DNA of 64,000 nt from Branchiostoma floridae (GCF_000003815.2 NC_049993.1:9019135-9083134); one strand, 5' to 3'. Positions 1-31,232 are shown, numbered from the stretch's first letter. Notes: generated from the letters alone by a model not told the origin. Numbers and translations are program-made.

Positions 1-313
1 ATAGTAACTTGAACGCCATAGCCTATACAAAACGTTTTTAACTGCGACGTCTCCAATCGGTTACACAGGTATGTTTGCTAAGATTCTATGTGAAGAATGA
101 GTCAATGTTTAAATTAGGGGGTAGTTCGACCTATTTGATTTATGACGCTTATTTGAGAAGTCTCGCCGTCGTGTTAAATGTGTTAAACCGGTAAAAGATT
201 ACCATATTTTCTACCTGTGTTTCTACGTGATAGCTTCTATGATGTTTATAGAGTGTACATCTATTTTTCCATAGGCTGAGAGTTGACAACATTTTGGAGC
301 CCTCCTGACCACA
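1..313. other. Upstream flank of the receptor phosphatase gene
   Basis: I see no gene here. The segment lies just upstream of the signal-peptide exon, so promoter and 5' UTR sequence are expected in it, but no clear TATA box or initiator stands out. An in-frame TGA at 284-286 precedes the first in-frame ATG at 314, which supports that start. Confidence 0.4.
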
Positions 314-19945
<19,632 letters not shown>

Positions 19946-20597
19946 GTGCCCCAGCACCTGATAGGTACTTTGAGCTAAAAGAGACGTGATAACAGGACAG
20001 AATGGGAGACCCTTGTAGTGGATTTTACTGATGAATCATTCGATGCAAAGTTTCTCCACAATCAACAGAATGATATGCCTTACTAACACTGTACATATTT
20101 TCCGTAACGCTTCCTAAATCATTGAAGATTTTTAAATTACCAGATTATTTTCACACACAGAAATTTTAAATCACAAGAAAACAAAACATTATGTACTCAC
20201 AAAATTACATGGCTCGATTTGTAAGCCTTGATGTATATATGTATTTTATTCGCTCATAATGAAAATGAAATAATAATTGTATACATTTATAGGCACAGAT
20301 CCCTGCAGGTTTCCAGGGATGAAGGCGTTTGATAGGGAAAATCTAAAAGAAATATTAGTATTTTTTAAAATCATAAATCATATATTGAAATCAAGAGAAT
20401 AACTTTGCTCGTTAGTTTTCCTATTGATAACCTTTTTGCTTGAGAAGTTACGACTTTTATCTGGTTGGAAGTTACGGCTACACTAGCGTATTGCTCGTGA
20501 CAAATGTAATCTTTACGTATGGAAATATCGTTCATATTTTCTAGTAATCAAGTGTCACTGCAAACAGTTGATATGTTAAATGATTTAAGAATTTATC

Positions 20598-20603
20598 AAT
20601 AAA
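20598..20603 (+). terminator. Polyadenylation signal of the receptor gene
   Basis: AATAAA about 650 bp after the TGA at 19943-19945. The convergent NADAR gene ends at 20665 on the other strand, so the two 3' UTRs are expected to meet or overlap here. Confidence 0.55.
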
Positions 20604-20664
20604 AGTTACACCTAATTCTGTGTTTTCGTTGTTCTTGGATGACGTTTACAACAATAACTCGTCT

Positions 20665-23600
20665 TCAAGTCTGGTCATCACTGCTGGATTCCCCCGAGCT
20701 CCCTGCCCCCTCCGCTATCAGCTCGTCCCGCAGCTCCGTCAAGATGGCGCCCAGCAGGTTCTGGCCCCGCCATGTTTTTCTGTTATGTGCCTTCATGTTC
20801 TTCTCAGACAGCCCGATCCCCCATTTCCTGTCCCTGGGGCTGGCCTCCACCAGGGTCGTACCTTGGGTAGCAAGCAGCGCCTTCCGAAGATGCGGGTTCT
20901 GTGTGAACTGCAAATTAAGAAATAAGTATGGCGTCCATTAGTTACCCATCATCTGAGAAATTGTATGTATCTACGTATTATCTATGTTTATCTATATCTA
21001 TTCATATCTATATCCATCCATAACTATCTATAGATAGATAGACAGATGATATGTAGAGACAATCAAATAAAGGAGCAGTATACATACATACAAAAAGATA
21101 TCGGGTTTGAATTGTTACTTTGTTTGACACGTCAGTTTTCATGCGATCTATTGTAAGTTGTCCACTGGCGTTTTATCTTTGACTGAATGTAACAAGTTTG
21201 TTTGTTTCACATGTACGAGATGGTGGGTCCCATTGGAAATCAACTTTCAAAAGTTGCAGAGCCACCCACCCGTTTTGAGATGAATAAATAAGTAAAATAA
21301 ATAAATGAATAAATAAATAAAGGAACAGTAGAATGGATGCTGTACCTTTGCTCTGTTACCCTCTTTCACGACTCTCTGACAGTGAGCGTTCCAGACGTCA
21401 TCGTTATAGTTGCGCACCTGGCGGCCAAGAGCTTTGATTTGGGGTGGAACATCACACTCCAGAATCTGCTGACCGATTGCATGGTCTTCAAACACCACTG
21501 ACAAACGCAAAGAAAATACGCACAGATGTAAAAGTATTGTAGTTTCAATTTCATCTCCCCTTCGATTGTAAATACTTTCTTTATCAGAAAGGCAATAATG
21601 GCGACGGAATGCTCCCAACTAGACATTCATGTAAACTTTAGAAAAAGACTGACGGATACATACAGTGTACCACTCTAAATGCCAATAAACCAAACTATGT
21701 ATATAAAATCTACATATGTAGGCGTTGTTCTGTCACGCACCTGCTTTCTGGTACATCATGTACTGTTCTGCACAATTGAACGTGACGTCATCGACCTTGA
21801 ACTCCGCTGGATGAAACTGGCTGAAGGGCGACTCCTTACGGAAGAAGAACGTGAACTGCTCCTCTTCTAAAAGGTGAGATCAAATAAGATTGATTTCGTT
21901 GTAAAGAGGAATACGTCTAAAGATCGAGCACAATCAGCAATACTGCGTTTTGGTACAACATAAAAGGCTAACTGAATTTATTGATTTCAGTCATCATCAT
22001 GTTGGAATGACCATTCACTTAGAACACGTGACCAACTGGTCCATATATATACTTACCGCTATTTGACTCCTCTGAGCTCCCTGCCATCTCAGTAAGCAGT
22101 TCGTCCCTGAGCTCAGTAAGGATGGCTCCGAGCAGGTTCTGTCCTCGCCATGTGCTCCTATTGAAAGCCTTCGGGTTCTTCTCGTGCAAACCGATGCCCC
22201 ATTTAGTGTCATTGGGGCTGGCTTCCACCAGTGTGGTACCTTTTGTCGCCAGCAGCTTTTTCAGTAGAAGCGGGTTCTGAGTGAACTGGGAAAAATCGTA
22301 ATCGTAATCTTAGAATTGGTGTCACGAAAAAATCTTTAACATCCGTAAATCACCATGTGTATTATTCATACGGTACCAATTGTCCTGAAGTAAATGAATA
22401 TAAATGTACTAACAGTTTAAAGTATATTTGTCAAAAGAAACAACTAACATCAATTAATGATGTACCTTTGATCTGTTACCCTCCTTCACGACCCTCTGAC
22501 AGTGAGCGTTCCAGATGTCATCATCATAGTTGCGCACCTGGCGGCCAAGAGCCTTAATTTCAGGTGGGACATCAGTCTCTAAAATCTGCTGCCCGATTTC
22601 ATGGTCCTCAAATACCACTGGCAAACACAAAGCAATGTGGGAGCCTTGTACTTTTCATTATATTTCAGCCATACCAGATATGGTATGGTGAAATATATTG
22701 TATTCGTAATGTTTCTTTCTTTCTTTCTTTCTTTCTTTCTCCTGTCAAATCTTCAAATCGAATCATCTCCGTCGTTCCGGGACCGAATGACCTGAAATTT
22801 GGCACAAGAGTAGAGTGGGTCAATACCGAGGTGCTTTTTTCTCATTTTTTTCATATCTGCCTCTAAAATGATTTTATTGAAGTTTAAAGGTCACGTTTTG
22901 ACCACAACGGTATATTTTGACCCCCTGTACCATTGAATTACAATGGAATGACCTTAAATTTGGTGTAGATAGGCATTAGATAGTTGGTAAAATGATCCAA
23001 GTAAAATTTTTGGCATGAACCAATTTCAAATTATTAATTTCTGCACTTTTCTGAGGGGAAATTGGTTTTCTTTCGGCCTTCTCCCGTGAACTCCCGTGAC
23101 CCCAGAGCCCACAGGCGCCAGGTGCCAGCGGTCTGGGGAGAGCGAGAGTTAATTACTTTATGGACGCCAGCCAATCAGCGACGAGAAAGGCGAATGCTAG
23201 TTAATATTCATAAGCGGGGCCTTGCAATCCCGTTTATACACAAACAGATGCATATTACAGCCTTACAGTGGCCATATGTTACCCTGTGCCCGGTTTGAAA
23301 TTGTAGTTTGCGAGGATTTGGAGTTCAGACAGGGTCATTTGAGCGGTAGCGGACGGTACGCGTGCATTGAACGTCAGAATACAAGTCTGTGTCGATGAAT
23401 TTACCAACATTCCGCATGGCACTATCAATCATTTTTGGCAGATTTGACTTTGGGGGTTAGTTGAGACAATCGAGAAAATCTTACTTGGCAGAAAACGCGG
23501 GAAAATTGGACAGTTTGCGTTTAGTTTTGATACGTAAGTTTGACAGTGGCGAGAATGCATGTATTTTTTCCCAAACAAATGTAGGTACTTCTAACGTTAG

Positions 23601-25542
23601 TGTTGTTGTTGTTCTTTTTTGACGTAAACTTTGTACATTCAAATTGTAAGTAACTTTAAACTGCCAGAGTTTGAGCCCAATAAAACACTCTTAGTACCAG
23701 AGTATCACCACTGACCTCCGAAAAGAAACCCCCGAACAAGGTAGAAACTCCTATCCTCCTGGTCTCGCACGCTACGAGCAGGAAATTACAACACTCAGAC
23801 AAGATTACGTCCGATGGCTGATTGCATACAAAGTAAAACAATTTAACAGTGGTATGCAGGGCATATACTTAACAAAGAATTCGAAGGAAAATGAAATATA
23901 TAGATAAAGCCAAATCAAGTTAACTTGTTGGTCCTGGGATTTTTCAGAAAAGAAATGAAGCGACAGGGTGGTAAAATTCTTGTAAAAATTCGAGACGTGT
24001 CCGTTTATGTAATGGCTCATACAAAACAAGAAGATTGAAGTTTTTAGCTTGAAAAAAACAACAATAACAACACACTCCTACTACACAACACCTGCAGCTG
24101 CTTGACAATTATTAAAACGTATGCCCTACTTGATTAAAAAAAGTTCAATGCAATAATAAATGTACCCACATCACAAGGAGATTATGACGGTACTTAGACC
24201 TAGTTATCGAAGTGGAAATTGTTGAATGGCGTCATGTAATTTCATGATGAAAATCTTCTGAATGGAAGATGCGTTTTTTTTTCACTCTCGGAAAAATAGG
24301 AGCTGCCGAAATTCTAAAAGCCAATCAGTTATGCATAGGCGCTCCTGTGGAAGATTATATTCTTCCATATGGGCCCGGTTCATATTGGGCAAGCTCTGTT
24401 TTGACCTGGAATCAATTCACAATATTAGTTCTCTTTTGGGGATAACTTACAGTTTAAATATTGCACTTTTGCGCAGGGGTGACTTGGAACAGTCCAATGT
24501 TGCGTGGGAATGGGTATGGCTGAAATATGCTGTATTTGCACCCAAGCAAATGTCGGCCTTTCTAGTTGCATTCTCCTTCTCTAACACATGTTACAATTTC
24601 GCGATAAAACAATTGGAGACAAACAAAACAAACATTTCCAATCAAGAATTCCTGTTTAAGAATAGAACTAAAATGCATAGTTGAAACAGACTAGGTGTCA
24701 CGTGATATGTCAGTAATACAAATAAGCAAGGGCGTGTCGGTTTATATAGGATTAACGGCACCATGCCGTACTTCAGTTCATATAGATCAGTGTCCAAAGA
24801 GAGATCGTATGCAACTGCCGTTACTATGATGCACCGTTGACCAATGAAAGACACTCGGTAGCTATAAATAGGTTTAGATACCATGTATTACGTTCCGAGT
24901 TAAGTGTCTAGTTTGTATCTAAAACAGCTAAGTTATTATAGAACATAATAGATCCTAGTTCTATCACCTACCTGCCTTCTGGTACATCATATACTGTTCG
25001 GCACAGCAGTACATGATGTCATCGACCTTAAACCATGACGGATGGAACTGACTGAAGGGTGAATCCTTCAGCCAGAAGAAGGTGAACCTCTCTTTCACTA
25101 TAAATTGATATACAACAGGACAAGCACTGGTTTACAAATTAAATATCACGAGTGAAATCATGCACAGTGTAATTTTGTGTGTCGATTTCTATATGGTATG
25201 ATATTTGTCCAGCTAAAGAGAAAAAAAAAAGCAGCTTCTATCAACTAGTTGATCATCAGTTGAGGTCCGTATAGGTCCTATATATGATCATATATAGTTT
25301 CGGCTTCCAGTTTCGATGTTTCGTCGTATAAAACAACAACAACGCTGTTTTAGTCCCAGAATTTGCCGAATTCAGCAACTTGAGGTCTTGTTACATATTG
25401 GTTAGAAACTGATTGGCGTCTCTGTCTTGGCATTTCTTCGGCATGCATGTAGTACTAGCACTGCACCAATCTGGATCAACCTGGCTTTAATTAATAATAT
25501 AAACGTACACGTACCTTCGTTCTGTTCGCTTGCTGTTGCCAT
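20665..25542 (-). CDS. Protein with two tandem NADAR domains
   Basis: Exons, 5' to 3' on the minus strand: 25542-25515, 25097-24972, 22617-22466, 22285-22057, 21866-21741, 21497-21346, 20907-20665; they give 351 aa starting MATASEQNE. Each domain has the NADAR pattern: FFW/FFF...SPFSQFHP, then CAEQYMMYQKA, WNAHCQRVVKEGN, FTQNP...LLAT, LVEAS...KWGIGL and TWRGQNLLGAIL. NADAR proteins (the YbiA/RibX family) are N-glycosidases acting on riboflavin-pathway intermediates or ADP-ribose-type substrates; the substrate here is unknown. No signal peptide or membrane segment is seen, so it is probably cytosolic. The domains (about 10-179 and 180-351) arose by duplication of a three-exon block: exon sizes 126/126 and 152/152 and all phases repeat. 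The acidic, Ser-rich end GSSGESSSDDQT echoes the linker between the domains. It converges with the receptor gene and diverges from SMIM15. Confidence 0.88.
22618..24971. other. Second intron of the NADAR gene, repeat-bearing
   Basis: A 2.35 kb intron holding a (TTTC)n tract at 22711-22741 and two diverged copies of an AATGACCT-AAATTTGG motif near 22788 and 22950, which look like old repeat sequence. A 140-aa plus-strand frame at 24262-24684 has no family signal. I see no gene. Confidence 0.5.
22711..22741 (+). repeat. (TTTC)n microsatellite
   Basis: Thirty-one bases of TTTC repeats in an intron of the NADAR gene. Confidence 0.9.
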
Positions 25543-25939
25543 GGCACTCTGTTCCCTCAAACAGACCCTAGATACAAAGTACGCTGATTTCTTAGATAGG
25601 CAGGCTCTCTTGAGCATTAAATACTTCTCAACTGGCTTATATGTTACTTATAGTGCCGTTATTACACGCCCTGTCGTAAGGAATGCTGTTGTATCATTAC
25701 ACAACTGATCGCAACGTTCTGCTTTGCTTTCACTTCCGGCTTTAGGAACGCGCCATATGGAAAAGGGGGTCTTTTATCAAAACATTATGTATCAAAAAGG
25801 TACGCACTTTGTGATAATACTGAGATGAATGACACATATTAGCACGAGTAAAGTACACAACTTAATGTAAATTTTGATTGTTTGACATTTTGTCTAAAAG
25901 ATGGAAAAAGCCAACCTTTGCGATTCTTATAGTGGTTTC
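25543..25939. promoter_or_regulatory. Divergent promoter region, NADAR gene / SMIM15
   Basis: This interval lies between the NADAR start codon on the minus strand and a probable SMIM15 5' UTR exon on the plus strand. The spacing suggests a shared bidirectional promoter. No decisive core element is visible, so this is inferred from gene geometry. Confidence 0.35.
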
Positions 25940-26075
25940 TCCCACAATAAAGATGGCGACGCCCTTGTAGTGTTTTGGACGGAAGTTGTACTTTCCCGAA
26001 GTTTTCTCTTCCTTCGCTCAAAACTAGAGCGTCTTCACACATCAGCGGGCCGAAAAGCAGTAGGTTACTTTCTTG
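25940..26075 (+). other. Candidate non-coding first exon of SMIM15
   Basis: Begins near AAAGATGGCGAC, a YY1-like core typical of metazoan start regions, and ends at a strong donor, TTG|GTAAGT (intron from 26076). It could splice to the acceptor at 27621, 16 bp before the SMIM15 ATG. The start coordinate is approximate. A second start region near 27550 competes with it. Confidence 0.4.
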
Positions 26076-26607
26076 GTAAGTGACTGCACGAATATTTGTT
26101 GGCCTGATGACCGCTTGCTTTTAGTAGCGAGGTTCTTTCCGTGGTCTTCACCTGTCGTCAACTGGTACCGGTGTCGTCTATCGCTTTGTTTACTTTTCAT
26201 GAATGATTGATACAAGTATCAGTTTTCTGGCAACCTACCTCATCTGATCCTTGCTATTGAAATATTGACTTCATTGTAAAATACATGAGGACAAGGGAAA
26301 TTATTATAAATAGCTGCCAAAATTATGGTAGGCTACTTCCTGTAGTATGGCCTATGTACTAGTACTAGTAGTAATTTGTGTGAGCCCCCCTCCCCACACA
26401 CTCCAAGGTGGTTAAACTTTAACTAAGGCGGTTGTTTTTAACCTCCTTGCTTTAACTGAAACTTTGTTTAAAGGGAGATAAACTACTTGGAAACACTATT
26501 AAAAATGCAAAAAAATGCAAAAAATATAACCCACTTGTCTATGTGGATAATTTTAATTGTCAACCGCGAAGAACCGATAGTAGTGCAACTGTTCATATCC
26601 CTAACAC

Positions 26608-26704
26608 AGGATGTCCCGATGTAGTGGACTCTAAGTCTGTGAATGAGTTCAAATCCAGGTTAGATAAACTGTGGGAGAGCAAAAAGTACAAACGACAAGA
26701 GTGA
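26608..26704 (+). pseudogene. 3' remnant of a non-LTR retrotransposon reading frame
   Basis: An open stretch reads GCPDVVDSKSVNEFKSRLDK, then LWESKKYKRQE and a stop. The pattern VV-SVN-FK-RLDKLW is typical of the C-terminal end of CR1/L2-like reverse transcriptase ORFs. Only the tail is present, so it is a 5'-truncated, dead copy. Confidence 0.45.
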
Positions 26705-26838
26705 AGTCTGAAGATCAGCAGCTTACAGGGGTTGGATCTGCCTCCATGCCGAGGATGGTATCAAAGTACTAAAAAGTAAAAGTAGACCACTCGTGTAATG
26801 CAGCTTTGTCATGGCTAGTGTCTTCATCCAAGCACCCC

Positions 26839-27446
26839 TAGTCTCTACCAGACTCCGGATCGCTGGAAAAATCGTAGAAATGGAACAAATCAGAGGAGTA
26901 AGCCGGCCAGAGGAATATAACCGGCCAGGGAATAGCGCGCGAACAACCTTGAAACGACACTTCGAATTCCCCGGAATAGAAAATAACTTTAATTCTGACG
27001 GCATTCCGGCTCACTCTTGCTCTCATGTAAAGGGGACTTAAGCCACGTAGGGATCATGCCCGTAAGTGCCAAAAACGTCTGTGAATTGATAGACAGGGAC
27101 CTCTTTTTCCAATTGTGACCTAAGAATTACACTCGTTCGCGAAGGGGCTCTGCTGCGGTGCCTCTACCTTTCCCATGTGGTGAAAGTCTGCACCAATCCG
27201 TGGCTTGGTCAATCCGCAGTTCGACGGATTCACTTTCCACATGTGAAACGAAATCCTGCCGTGCCTTTGTGGAATTANNNNNNNNNNNNNNNNNNNNNNN
27301 NNNNNNNNNNNNNNNNNNNNNNNNNNNNNNNNNNNNNNNNNNNNNNNNNNNNNNNNNNNNNNNNNNNNNNNNNNNNNCGGTTATATTCCTCTCTATTTGT
27401 TCCATTTCTACGATTTTTCCAGCAATCCGGAGTCTGGTAGAGACTA
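26839..27446. mobile_element. hAT-like element with perfect 8-bp TSD, interrupted by a gap
   Basis: The ends are TAGTCTCTACCAGACTCCGG and its complement. The inverted homology extends about 70 bp inward on each side. The 8-bp direct repeat AGCACCCC at 26831-26838 and 27447-27454 is the target duplication. The 100-N gap at 27278-27377 lies inside, so the true length is unknown. A single end of the same family is at about 59859-59876. Confidence 0.8.
27278..27377. other. Assembly gap, 100 N
   Basis: A 100-N placeholder inside an inverted-repeat element, which is a likely cause of the assembly failure. Confidence 0.95.
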
Positions 27447-27524
27447 AGCACCCCTACCTATATCTATAAGTGTATTGTTCTCTCATTCATATGCAATTAG
27501 GTTTAACATCTGTGGCTCCCCCAT

Positions 27525-27580
27525 ATATGTGATTGGTTTGGCTGCATCATGTGACCAAGATGGCTGCCTCCATGGACAGT
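27525..27580 (+). promoter_or_regulatory. Candidate proximal SMIM15 start region
   Basis: Contains an inverted CCAAT box (GTGATTGGTTTGG, near 27530) followed by CCAAGATGGCTGCC (near 27557), a good YY1-type element that often overlaps TATA-less start sites. It lies about 80 bp upstream of the SMIM15 ATG. Confidence 0.4.
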
Positions 27581-27637
27581 GTGTAAAACAGAACATATTT
27601 ACTATAGTATACCTTCCACAGACTACAGCATCAGAAG

Positions 27638-27865
27638 ATGGCAGATATTCCACCTTGGCTGGAGGATATCCTGAAATGGGCTGCGACGAACCCCTGGGAG
27701 TTCATCTACTACGTCCTGCTGTGCCTCTCCCCGTTCTTCTTCATCAGTGCCCTGTTGTCATGGAAACTGGCTCAGCAGATCGACGCCCGCGACAAGGAAA
27801 AGAAGAGGAAGGCCAAGAAGGAAGCCAACATCGCCAGGGCACGGGGGCGGGCGAAACAGGACTGA
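27638..27865 (+). CDS. SMIM15: Small integral membrane protein 15
   Basis: A single coding exon of 75 aa: MADIPPWLEDILKWAATNPW, one hydrophobic segment (FIYYVLLCLSPFFFISALLSWK, about residues 22-43), then a highly charged Lys/Glu/Arg/Ala-rich tail. Length (human about 74 aa), the WAA-P start, the P-F--SA-LSWKLA core and the basic coiled tail match SMIM15, a conserved single-pass membrane protein of unknown function. An acceptor at 27620-27621 shows that the 5' UTR is spliced. Its place beside NDUFAF2 and ERCC8 matches human 5q12 and supports orthology. Confidence 0.92.
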   Translation: MADIPPWLEDILKWAATNPWEFIYYVLLCLSPFFFISALLSWKLAQQIDARDKEKKRKAKKEANIARARGRAKQD

Positions 27866-28877
27866 CGCTAGTGACAGTAGTTTGTAGTGTTACATTTGGG
27901 CTGTAACCGGTGATGGGCATCAACTGTGTTTTACTCATCCTGGTTAGTTTATACATGTACCTGCTTCAATAGTTCAGAACTAGTGTGGCAAGCAGGCTTT
28001 CTGTATGTGTCATCTTTTTTGGAAAGAAGTTTTACACATTCTCAGTGCTCGGCATTTAAAAAGAGAACCAGCACTATGGCCCAGTTTTTCTTCTCGCCAA
28101 TTTTAGTTCCACATCTTGGTGCTATTCTTTATCCTTTTAGACAATAGATCTGCATTATTTGTGGGCTAGACAGCAGTCATCAGGTTTAGTAGTTTGAACA
28201 TTTGTGAAAATTTTCGTCTTGATGTACATGATTTTTCATGATTAATCCAACAATTGAGATGATGTTTTCATGTAACTGCCAATGTCATGATACCCTATGT
28301 TCAGCAACTAATAGCATGACTATGGATGTATCAATAATAAGGGTCATTTTGATTTTGATTACAACACCTCAGGGTCCAAACAACTTCATTTGGACTTATT
28401 CTACAGTGAATGTACTTTCATTTCGTGTGTGGAGTATGGTGTTTTTGCATGTGACAATGAAGACATTTTCAGTGTACGTTAACATTGATAGAATCAGACT
28501 GTAAACTGTTGTGATCTCTAGTCTAGAACAGCAAACTGATCAAAGCATATGAAATGCTGAAATTTATGTTCCATCAGGGCTAATGATCACTTGGAACACC
28601 ATGTCATTCCATTCTTCTCAGCCATCTCAGAGACTCTCTTAGTCCCACTTTGTTGTTCAATACATTTGTATTCACAGAAAGTTGTTACTAGTGATTAAGA
28701 ATTGCCAATGTGTATCTCAGCAACTCTATTTACTTGAAACAGTGGACTCTGATGCTTGTACCAGTACTACTACTAGCACTTGAGACTAATGTTATCAAGC
28801 TGATCAGAATGATTATGGGTGGATGTCGTCAACATAAAAATTGAAACAACTCCTTTGCCCCAGTGTGTATATTTCTG

Positions 28878-28883
28878 AATAAA
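28878..28883 (+). terminator. Polyadenylation signal of SMIM15
   Basis: AATAAA about 1 kb after the SMIM15 stop codon. The sequence between is AT-rich with no supported ORF and reads as a long 3' UTR. Confidence 0.55.
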
Positions 28884-29443
28884 GATTGCTGTTTTGAATT
28901 GTATATGCATTAGCTCTCAGCTGTTTCTTTTTATGAAGTAATTCGGCAAGGATTTTTCAGCACTGGTAGGAAACTCCCACGGAATACATTTATACCTTAT
29001 ACAAGTTGTACACAGAAGACATAAAGTCCTTGACATCTTTATGTATTTTATTGCATCATGAGTAGTTTTGTGGCTGTACTTTCATCTCGTAATAAGCAAG
29101 ACTATCAGAGGAAAAGGCAAGAATATCTACTGTTGGAAATGCCTGATTTCTCTAATAGAAGTAATAGTTGAGTTTCCAAACTTCCATACTACTGTATATA
29201 CAAGACTGAATATTTTGATTTGTCATCAATACCTCCATCCATGTTTGTAGTGTGATTCTCCCATATTCACATCAAACTGATTCCATATCACATTTTGTGT
29301 TTTCCAGTTCCATTGAGACTCTTCCATGTAAAATGCTCATAAGGTGTGGTTGAGGTTTTATTCACTCACGGTTCATGACTATGAAGGGATAAATACAATG
29401 TAAGGAGAACTGTTCCTGCTAGCTCCCCAGATAGTCCTCAGAG

Positions 29444-29615
29444 GGTTTACGGAAAAGGCTGGGCTGCACATACAGTTCCTTCACACATAGCTTCTTAATT
29501 GAGCACAAACAACCCCTACTGCTAAAACAGCTTTTGTGCCAATGGGCTTTCGTAAGTCCAAGTAGCCTGACGTGATAGCCAGCCCAGGTAGACAGCCCAG
29601 CCTTTTCCGTAAACC
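29444..29615. repeat. Perfect 23-bp inverted repeat, MITE-like
   Basis: The arm at 29444-29466 begins GGTTTACGGAAAAGG, and its exact complement lies at 29593-29615, with a 126-bp loop. It sits just past the NDUFAF2 stop codon, so it would fall in the 3' UTR if that extends so far. Confidence 0.75.
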
Positions 29616-29637
29616 TGTTCTCAGAAATATCCCAGTG

Positions 29638-30984
29638 TCATGACTTCTTCCCAGGCACCCATGATGAAGGTTGGAAGGTTCCTCCAGTACTGCTCTCATG
29701 CTCTGTATCTGGCTTCTCATAGGATGGGGCTGAAGCGTGTCCTGGCAGAGAGAATAGGTCAAAATTCTTAATTGAAAGAGCAATGAACTAAGTTAGTATT
29801 GGAATCGATAAAATGGTGAAACTATTTTTATAATTCTTTTTATATGACTACTTACCAGTGTGTACTTTAGGTGCTGGTCTTGCAACAAGGCCCTCTGAAA
29901 GTTAAAAAAAGGTATTTGTTAAACTTGAAAACCTTGAATCTGATACTATGCTCCCTAATATACAAAGCATCATGTTTGTCAACTTACTACAAAGCACAAA
30001 TCATAAAGGATAGTGTAAGAAGTAGATTGGCTTAAACTTAACATTATAGACAAATATGAGAAGTAAGCTAAGAGACCATCATATTCCTGCTGCTGTCTCT
30101 CCATGTCCCTCTCCTCCACCTCCTTCCCTCTTTGCTGTTTCAGCAGCATCATTTTCTCATTCTTCATGATCTCTGCATCTGTGGGAGGGTCCTTTCTCCT
30201 GCCACGGATCCAGGCTGGATAGAAGCAGAAACAAATACACACACATACATTCAGGCAATAGCTATGTACAGGAAAGAAGGTTTCAAATTATGAAAAGACA
30301 TGTTCTATCAGTTTTATTTGGATAATGTCTTTACTCCTTCATATGATATATCTACAATGTGATAGAGCTCTATTGTATGATAAGCGTACATGGTACAAAA
30401 TGATATTCCTTAATCATCACAACGTAACGCTCCAATCTTACAGTTCTAACTCGCTAGCTGTACCTTCCCATTCCAGTGGTATGTCTCCCAGCTCATAGTC
30501 CATGGTGGCTGTGGGGGACTCTGCCAGCCTCCGGCCCTTCCGTTTTCCTGATGAAAGTATCAAGTGTCTAAAATATAGATCCTATAGTGTGTTAATGTTT
30601 ATAATTATATACAGTATTTTAATGTAAATGAACTCTCTCCAAGTCAAACGGAATTGGTTTATTTTGTTGTTCTTTGACTCAACTGACTTTTGTCACCGAT
30701 GTTTACGTCATGTAAACATACTGCACATATTTAGCAGCCCTGTCTTACAAGAATATCCGTTTTGGGTTGTGTTGCGTAACGCTGTGTAAGTCCTAGCAGA
30801 CGAATTTGCCCCCCTCCCCACACGTCACAACTGAAAAACAAATGAACCTTTGGCTTTCCCCACCTTGCAAGAACTTACCTAATATGGTTGTGCGTTCCGG
30901 GATTTCATAGTACTTATTTCCGAGGTGATCTACTCCGACAAACTTTTTTGCGGGACCAATCAAAGCTCTTATTCTGTTAAACAT
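29638..30984 (-). CDS. NDUFAF2: Complex I assembly factor NDUFAF2 (mimitin / B17.2L)
   Basis: Exons on the minus strand: 30984-30879, 30547-30464, 30214-30077, 29894-29856, 29741-29638 (156 aa; human 169). Conserved segments: VGVDHLGNKYYEIPE; MDYELGDIPLEWEAWIRGRR; KDPPTDAEIMKNEK; and the C-terminal block GHASAPSYEKPD with TGGTFQPSSWVPGKKS. The protein is a mitochondrial paralogue of complex I subunit NDUFA12 and acts as an assembly chaperone. The third exon uses a weak donor, GATG|GTCTCT, but the frame and phase fit and the next exon joins correctly. It starts 248 bp from ERCC8 in head-to-head orientation, as in human. Confidence 0.92.
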
Positions 30985-31232
30985 CGTTCAGTGTGCATGT
31001 CGTACATCCGGGATATTGATTCTACAGGAAACCAAAAATCTCCGTTAACTGCAACCTGATTGGTCAGAATTATGGCCTTAGCCAATCAAAAATGTTTTAA
31101 GGTTAGAAATTGCATGTTGGGATGGCAATGGCGTTGTACGTGTGTGAATGATGCTGTCTTTGTTTCTTTTCGATTTTCCTCCGTTTCTCACCATTTTGGC
31201 TTGATTGTTAGTGATGTATTGCGTGTTCTGTG
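30985..31232. promoter_or_regulatory. Bidirectional promoter NDUFAF2 / ERCC8
   Basis: Only 248 bp separate the two start codons. Two CCAAT boxes in opposite orientations, GATTGGTCAG near 31058 and GCCAATCA at 31081, lie about 20 bp apart, a typical NF-Y arrangement in TATA-less bidirectional promoters. The shared promoter is inferred from geometry and these sites. Confidence 0.6.

Noticed and set aside
24262-24684. 140-aa plus-strand ORF
   Set aside because: Lies in an intron of the NADAR gene, shows no domain, signal or conserved pattern, and has no splice context of its own.
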